Shown here in pieces: positions 58,671-64,000 of a DNA stretch of 64,000 nt. The notes under the pieces were generated by a model. That model was not told the origin of the DNA. It did no database searches and was given only the letters and a program-made list of their open reading frames with translations. The first letter of the stretch is position 1. Each line of letters starts with the position of its first letter. The stretch covers positions 13,335,520 through 13,399,519 of the forward strand of contig CM023536.1 in NCBI GenBank assembly GCA_013350335.1, written 5' to 3'. This stretch comes from Chimonanthus salicifolius (taxonomy: Eukaryota > Streptophyta > Magnoliopsida > Laurales > Calycanthaceae). The position numbers and the translations under genes were made by a program.

Positions 58671-58899
58671 AATGTCACAAATATCGACGATATTTTCAAA
58701 TTTACTATGTTTTTATCGCCAAAATACCAATTGCAGTTAATATTGTGAGAATTGTTGGAACTGCAGTAAATTCTCGATATAATCACATTAAAATGTGATA
58801 AACGATAATAACCCGACAAATTCACGATAAATTACTGGTAAATTCCAATAAAAATCAGAGAATTTTAAAATATCTGTCCCGAGATCGGTATTTGTGACA
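58671..58899. mobile_element. Short TIR element with TGTCACAAATA ends
   Basis: TGTCACAAATATCGAC and, inverted, TGTCACAAATACCGATC; both flanks carry ATGCCTAGGTCC (58659-58670 and 58900-58911). A 9-12 bp duplication suggests a Mutator-like element. A worn relative lies at 48764. Confidence 0.7.
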
Positions 58900-58911
58900 A
58901 TGCCTAGGTCC

Positions 58912-60473
58912 ACACCATAATACTGTGCGACCCAACGTACAGTTGCACCTCTGGAGGTTTTTATCTCTGCAGTGAAATGCAATTGCCTCCATCGATACCT
59001 TATAAGATGTCATAAGTGAAAGCCTGAGTAACCCTGATAATGAATATGCATTTATAGTGTGGTAGTATCACATATTAATTTATATTTTCCAATAGCACTG
59101 GCAATATTTAAGACTGATAAACATTTATCATTATAAAATAACGTAAATAGCAAAACCTTGCAATATCATTTTGAGAGAGATCTAATATGTGAGATTTGAT
59201 GGCAATAAATCTCTATCATCCATTCTATAATTGTAAATAGGAAAACCAAATTTTATTACTAAATTTGAAAGCATTTAGGCACCTTATTAGACCTAGGATT
59301 AGAATTTTACTTGAAAATCTTTCAAGTTTAGGCTCGTAACATAAATTAATTGTCTTTTTGTATTTGTTAAGTATTAGAATTGACCAAAATTTTGTCTGAG
59401 GAGGGTGAAAATCTTGTTTGACTTTAGAAACCTTGGTTAATTTTTTGTTAAACTATATGAAAATAAAACTCCAACATTTACCACTGTATATCCTTCCTAT
59501 ACTACTAATTTCACATATCGACCCACATCTGGCCTGCAAATATCAATCAACATTTCCAACTGATGTTTTATTTATTATAGCAAAAATGTTGACCAATATA
59601 AACAAAAATGACTTGTAAACAAATCAATATGATCAACCTGACGATAAAGAACTCGTCTCAAAAAGTGGGGATATTATGTTCAATTCACGCCCAAACCCAA
59701 CGGGCCACTCTCCATTGAACTTATTCGATGTGTAGATTGGGAGATTTACACATACACCAAAGATTAATTGGATGAGGCACCTTGACACCTTTGCTAAAAA
59801 AAACACATCAATATATAACTATGAAAGCGGACTAGATCGATGCATACCAACCAACACACATCAATATATAACTACGCAAGTGGACTAGATCGATGGATAC
59901 CAACCCGCATCAATTTTACCACCTCAGCCAATACAATCTGCCAACAGCTATTAATGATAATCCAATCGAGGGCTCTTTAAAATGAGTCAAAATTTAGGAG
60001 CCCATTTCATATTCGATGAGAACTAGGGAGGCTTCTTAAGAAAAAATATATATTAAAAAATTTATATAGCCTCGGTTTTGAGAGCATGTACCTTGTTGAA
60101 CATGCTTCATATTTCCTTTCTATAGTTGGCATCTGGGAATAAAGTTACTAGTTAAACAAAAAGAAATGGAAGGAAAGGAATGAACAGAAAACGCCTTTTT
60201 CGGGTAGGAGCCAAGGTTGCAAAATCCAGACGATACCATTCAATAAAGAAATTAAGTGGAAATAACCAAACAAGTGTTAGGCTCTTACAGAGGGAGAGAT
60301 GTTCCAACAACAGATTGCCTGGACCGTCCAAGAATGTACAAATGACTTTTACGCTTGTAGCTGAGCATGGATCAGAACACCCTAGGAAATTTTTCTTTAT
60401 TGCGACGTCATTGTTCAATAAAGTACATGAGTTGAACACTAAAAAATAACTCAATTTACAACTGGAACTTCAA
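58912..60473. other. Intergenic sequence and possible 3' UTR
   Basis: Includes a SINE-like block at about 59628-59800. The part before 60473 would be the 3' UTR of the minus-strand gene whose last exon is proposed at 60474. Overlapping frames on both strands at 60152-60454 are not recognised. Confidence 0.35.
59628..59800 (+). mobile_element. tRNA-derived SINE (CTGACGGTC family)
   Basis: CCTGACGATAAAGAACTC, GTTCAATTCACGCCCAAACC, then ATGTGTAGATTGGGAGATTT and ACACAT, parallel to 47605. An A-run lies near 59795. Confidence 0.6.
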
Positions 60474-60548
60474 TTACTCTTTGGCATACCCACTTGTTTC
60501 TTCAGCAACCTTTGTCCACACATTCGCAATCTTCTCTGCGTACCCAAC
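60474..60548 (-). CDS. Probable last exon of an unidentified gene
   Basis: On the minus strand TTTTCTCAG at 60549 is a good acceptor and the frame reads VGYAEKIANVWTKVAEETSG then YAKE and TAA at 60476-60474. Composition is typical of a plant protein C-terminus and stands out from the AT-rich surroundings. I do not recognise the family. Upstream exons should lie to the right (above 60550), but none was identified. Confidence 0.5.
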   Translation of the reverse strand, partial: VGYAEKIANVWTKVAEETSGYAKE

Positions 60549-62560
60549 CTGAGAAAATGAACAGAACAACCACTTCTACTTCAATTGGCAAGACCTAATT
60601 GCAGTATTTACATGATAGAAATTCAAACGAAATCAGCATCGAGTTAATTATTTGTCGCCATCTCTCAAAATACAAACCACCACCAACCAATCTTAGGTCC
60701 GAGTCCTAAACAGTGAGATTGTGCCTGCCCTAACCGATGTCAGTTGACATTTTGGTCCACAGTTCAGTGGCAGGACGGGTTGACAATGAAGATGTGTAGT
60801 CAATGATAAGCAACTTACACAAGTGACATGATTAAGTCGTCTATCATGGAAGTGGTAAAGGTAAAAGGTGCATATAAATGAGAAATTCCAAAGTAGAAAA
60901 AAAATCCATATAACTTAAGAAAACAATTTAAAACAAGATTTCGTATGGTAGAAATAGAATAAAACATTCTTCCAAAATACATTTGCTAGAGGGGACAAAA
61001 GCTAAATCCCTATTTGACGTTCATAGAACTCGAACCTACAACCTTGTGGTCACAATGATGAGCATTATCCTACAAGCTTTTGGATGACAATTAAATCAGA
61101 GTTTGCAAACCCAATGGATGATGAGGAACTCAGCGAAGTTGAAGCATCTCAGTTGCATATAGGTGAATGAGTTAGGTAAGACTCACTTGGTCGAGTCTCA
61201 GTTCAAACTCGATCAACTTGGCTTGGTTGACTTGCAACAGACTCAACTCATCTTGACAAGCCAACCACCTTACCTAAGGGCATTTCCAACATCTAGTTAA
61301 TTTTCTTTTGAAAAGAAATTATCCACGTACGAAGTTCTTTTGTGATTGCAACTTCATCCCTATTTTAGTTTATGGGAGATAGATCTATGAATCCACGTGT
61401 TACTTAATTGCGGTTGCATATGAATATGTGTCTAACTTGGGGACTAAGGGAATTGTTTCTTGATTGTAGATGATAACAAGTAATTTTGGCTTTCATTTTG
61501 CACTTGTTGAAATTTGAAAATTTTGGTATTGGTTGATAATTTGATATTTTGACGCAAGTAAAAGTGACAATTGTATTTATTTTTTATTTTTTTTTAACCC
61601 AGAGGGAGTTAGCCTGACGGTCGAAAAGCTCCTCTCATGAAGGGAGGTCTTGAGTTCGATTCACATTCAAACCCCTCTAGGCCACTCCCCATGGGGTTAC
61701 TCCTCATCACTTGGACCCGGTAAGTTTATAAGGATCACTAGGTCAAGGAACATGGAATGATGATCCTGGTTCACTGGGGTAGGAATTTTTTTCCTAAACT
61801 TAAATATTTATAATATTTTACCAAATTTATTAAAAATGTGAGTCTTTGTATGTGAAACTTTCATCTTAATCCAAATTCATGAGTTTTTCATAGTACAGCT
61901 GAGGTTTTCTCAATCACGATCCACCATGATCCAATTTGAAGTTCGCTAGATCATAGAATGTAGGCAGTTTTATGAAACCATGAGAGTCAGAATGATTTAA
62001 GGAAAACAACCTAGCCATCCAATTTCTAATTTTTTCCCCACTGAGTATTGTGTAAAACATTTATCCATCATCATTTATTAACATCTAAAAGCCACACATC
62101 AAAGAATTGAGATGATTGAAACATAGTGGGTTTTGAACCATGGTCCACGGCATCCAATAAGATGAATCATTCCAATCAACCAGCACCACTGTCAAATCTC
62201 AAGCATATTCTCACATTTCTACTCATAAGAATGACAAATTATTTCTTGAGAACCAACTGGTTGTGAGATGGGTGACTAATTTTTCTTATGGAACCCACTT
62301 TTTATCCCTCTTCACACTCTTATTGATCCCCCACTCTCAGCCAAGTGGTAACTCAGTGATCAATTAACTCCGACAACACAGTATTACATTCTCACTTAAA
62401 ATGAGAAAATCAAAATAAATTGAGACGAGCATTTTTTTAATGTGGTAAAACCCTTTAAATCAGGGAAACATCCATGTGCCTATTGTACACAAAATTTCCA
62501 CTATATTTGAGAGAGATTTACAAATTCACCGACTAGACAATTTTTATCTCGGCTTGTAAT
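60549..62560. other. Presumed intron or intergenic sequence
   Basis: No coding signal recognised. Contains a SINE at 61602 and a reverse SINE-like scrap at about 60990-61080 (ACTCGAACCTACAACCTTGTGG). Confidence 0.4.
61602..61790 (+). mobile_element. tRNA-derived SINE (CTGACGGTC family), best copy
   Basis: AGCCTGACGGTCGAAAAGC (box A-like) and GGTCTTGAGTTCGATTCAC (box B-like). Then comes CAAACCCCTCTAGGCCACTC, and the end is GTTCACTGGGGTAGGAATTTTT. It is the clearest member of the family, useful as a reference for the others. Confidence 0.7.
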
Positions 62561-63300
62561 TTTCTCTTCATCTGTTTGAAATTTTAGGCCCATTTAATCA
62601 TTTGGGCCCACTTTGGAGAATGACTCAGTGTGTCGAAGGCCCGGGTGAAACTCGGCCCCACTTGCTTCCATCTCCACCGCCTAACTGTGACTCAATGGTG
62701 GTGTTAAATTGGTCCCACCTCTCCAATGTTTTGCTGAAAATGGGCGGTGATGCTCAAGAAATGCCAGATGACCTTTCTGTATTATCACCACCAACCCACA
62801 ACCAAGCCTTTGTTGTAACTTGGCGAGATCAAGTTAGATGAGCCCCACTTCTCCTTCAGTATTATCTCGTCCGAGTGCAAAGGAACGCTCCAGTGCTGCT
62901 TCTGGTGGGTTTGGTTCCTTTTCCCTATGCCTGCAGAGAGAGAGGAGTTTCCACTGCTTGGTGGTTCTGATAGAAATTGCAGAGTTTTTATTATTATTTT
63001 TCTCTTTTCTCTCGGGCTTCCTCGTCCCTGCTTGTGTCTGTTCAGCGCAGGGACGGTGCTGTGGGTGGGCACCACTTCACCTTCTTCGGTCCTCCTTTTA
63101 TTCAATCCAACAGTCGGTGGTCCCGATTTTTTGGGAATGGATTTGTCTTTACAAAGCAGTTTCCAACTGTTTGTGACCAACTCCAAACTTCCCTAACCGC
63201 TGGCAGCAGTTGCTGTATTTCTGAGTTAAGTTGAGATTCAAGTTGCTGAATTGCTAAGTCGGTGAGTCGACCGATCCGTTGACGAATCACTTGTCATCCC
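62560..63300 (+). other. GC-richer block, possible gene start
   Basis: Higher GC and CpG than its surroundings, CT-rich stretches, and several overlapping frames. The frame 62927-63196 (MPAEREEFPLLGG, then a hydrophobic stretch VFIIIFLFSLG) could be a first exon with a signal anchor, and CTAAGTCG|GTGAGT near 63255 could be a donor. No family is recognised; promoter or leader of an adjacent gene is equally possible. Confidence 0.25.
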
Positions 63301-64000
63301 ATTAATTGGATTTACACCAAGTTTGCACCCATTCCAAGATACGCTCACTACTGGAGTAAGCATATGTCTTATTTGACTGTTAAATCTTTCAAGCACTCAA
63401 GATCAATTCTTAGTGTGATTTATTCAAGTTGACTTGGGTATGCCATCTCCAAGCATAGATTTTTCCAACAAACTCATCCTCATTATCCAAGAATGGTCCC
63501 ACCAAAAATTAGTAACCCAATAATGAAACAGTTCACAATGGATAGTTTCTTGAAAAAGAAAAACCCTCTTGATTCTGTTTCTCAAGTGATCACTCATATT
63601 ATAAAGTAACTCAAACGGAAGCACGGGTCCTTATCCAAACAGGGATTACAACCTCTCACATGCTTATCACGTTAAGGAAAAATTAACCGAATCCTGAAAA
63701 TCCTGATGGAAACCTGAAATTTTTGGTGAAACCTGGATGGAGGACTTTCCATAAATCAAGAACAAATTTATTTCAACAGGGATCAAATAACCTCCAAATC
63801 AGAAGGATTCAAATCAAAACAGAAGGATCCAAGACTTGTCTAGACCTGTCCCAGCAGCACAGAGGGAGGGGAAAGAAGGAATCCAAGCCAACCCAAATCA
63901 ATCCTATGTACACATCATTTCCCATGTAGTTAAATTCTAATGGTTTTTTTTCTAAAACTCTTACCATTAGAGAAATCTTCCTACAAGCAGAAAACACCTT
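63301..64000. other. Right edge of window, nothing recognised
   Basis: Short frames on both strands show no known features. Confidence 0.4.

Noticed and set aside
60152..60454. Overlapping frames of 100 and 89 codons on opposite strands
   Set aside because: No recognisable protein on either strand; more likely 3' UTR of the minus-strand gene ending at 60474.

Overview
This is plant nuclear DNA, almost certainly from an angiosperm. It is AT-rich, has GT..AG introns, carries a conserved plant microRNA gene, and is crowded with plant transposon families (Ty3 and Copia LTRs, L1-type LINEs, tRNA-derived SINEs, hAT, Mutator-like, PIF/Harbinger and Stowaway elements). The species cannot be named from the sequence. 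Genes are sparse; most of the window is nested, partly decayed transposons.

Region 1 (about 1.85-15.5 kb, minus strand) is one complete two-exon gene for the plant NOSIP homologue (CSU1-like U-box/RING protein, 305 codons plus stop). Exon 1 (15194-15432) and exon 2 (1851-2529) join in phase across a 12.66-kb intron. That intron holds a dated nest: a solo LTR (target duplication CCAAG) split by a younger gag-only LTR retrotransposon (target duplication TCTGG). A truncated LINE lies further along, itself split by an antisense LINE tail with a 16-bp duplication.

Region 2 (about 17.8-33.9 kb) is a degenerate segmental triplication. Copy B contains a large broken hAT transposon (24282-29783). Its decayed transposase is on the minus strand, a 159-bp minisatellite lies upstream of it, and a dense field of ATCGGCCGAT palindromes fills its surviving end. 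Several short hAT-type elements here and to the right (20444, 31392, 33705, 34714, 35741) carry the same palindrome and have 8-bp target duplications, so they look like its non-autonomous relatives. The undamaged copy A acts as a built-in empty site and shows how the hAT was broken.

Region 3 (about 36.7-46.9 kb) is a transposon graveyard. It holds Mutator-like foldback elements with different palindromic words (ATTCGAACGAAT, GATCGTGCGATC), LINE and Ty3 fragments, another hAT element built of GGGTCGGGT words, two Stowaways and a Tourist-like element.

Region 4 (about 48.1-48.5 kb) contains a MIR390 gene on the plus strand with mature and star arms and a TATA box; miR390 triggers TAS3 tasiRNA production. 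To the right are two LINE 3' ends with RNase H domains, a Ty3-like LTR start with a TA microsatellite, a Copia-like solo LTR with a nested hAT element, several SINEs, a probable last exon of an unidentified minus-strand gene (60474-60548), and a GC-richer stretch near 62.6-63.3 kb that could be a gene start.

The most unusual theme is that unrelated DNA-transposon families here are each built around their own repeated short palindromic or quasi-palindromic word, which may be family-specific transposase binding arrays.
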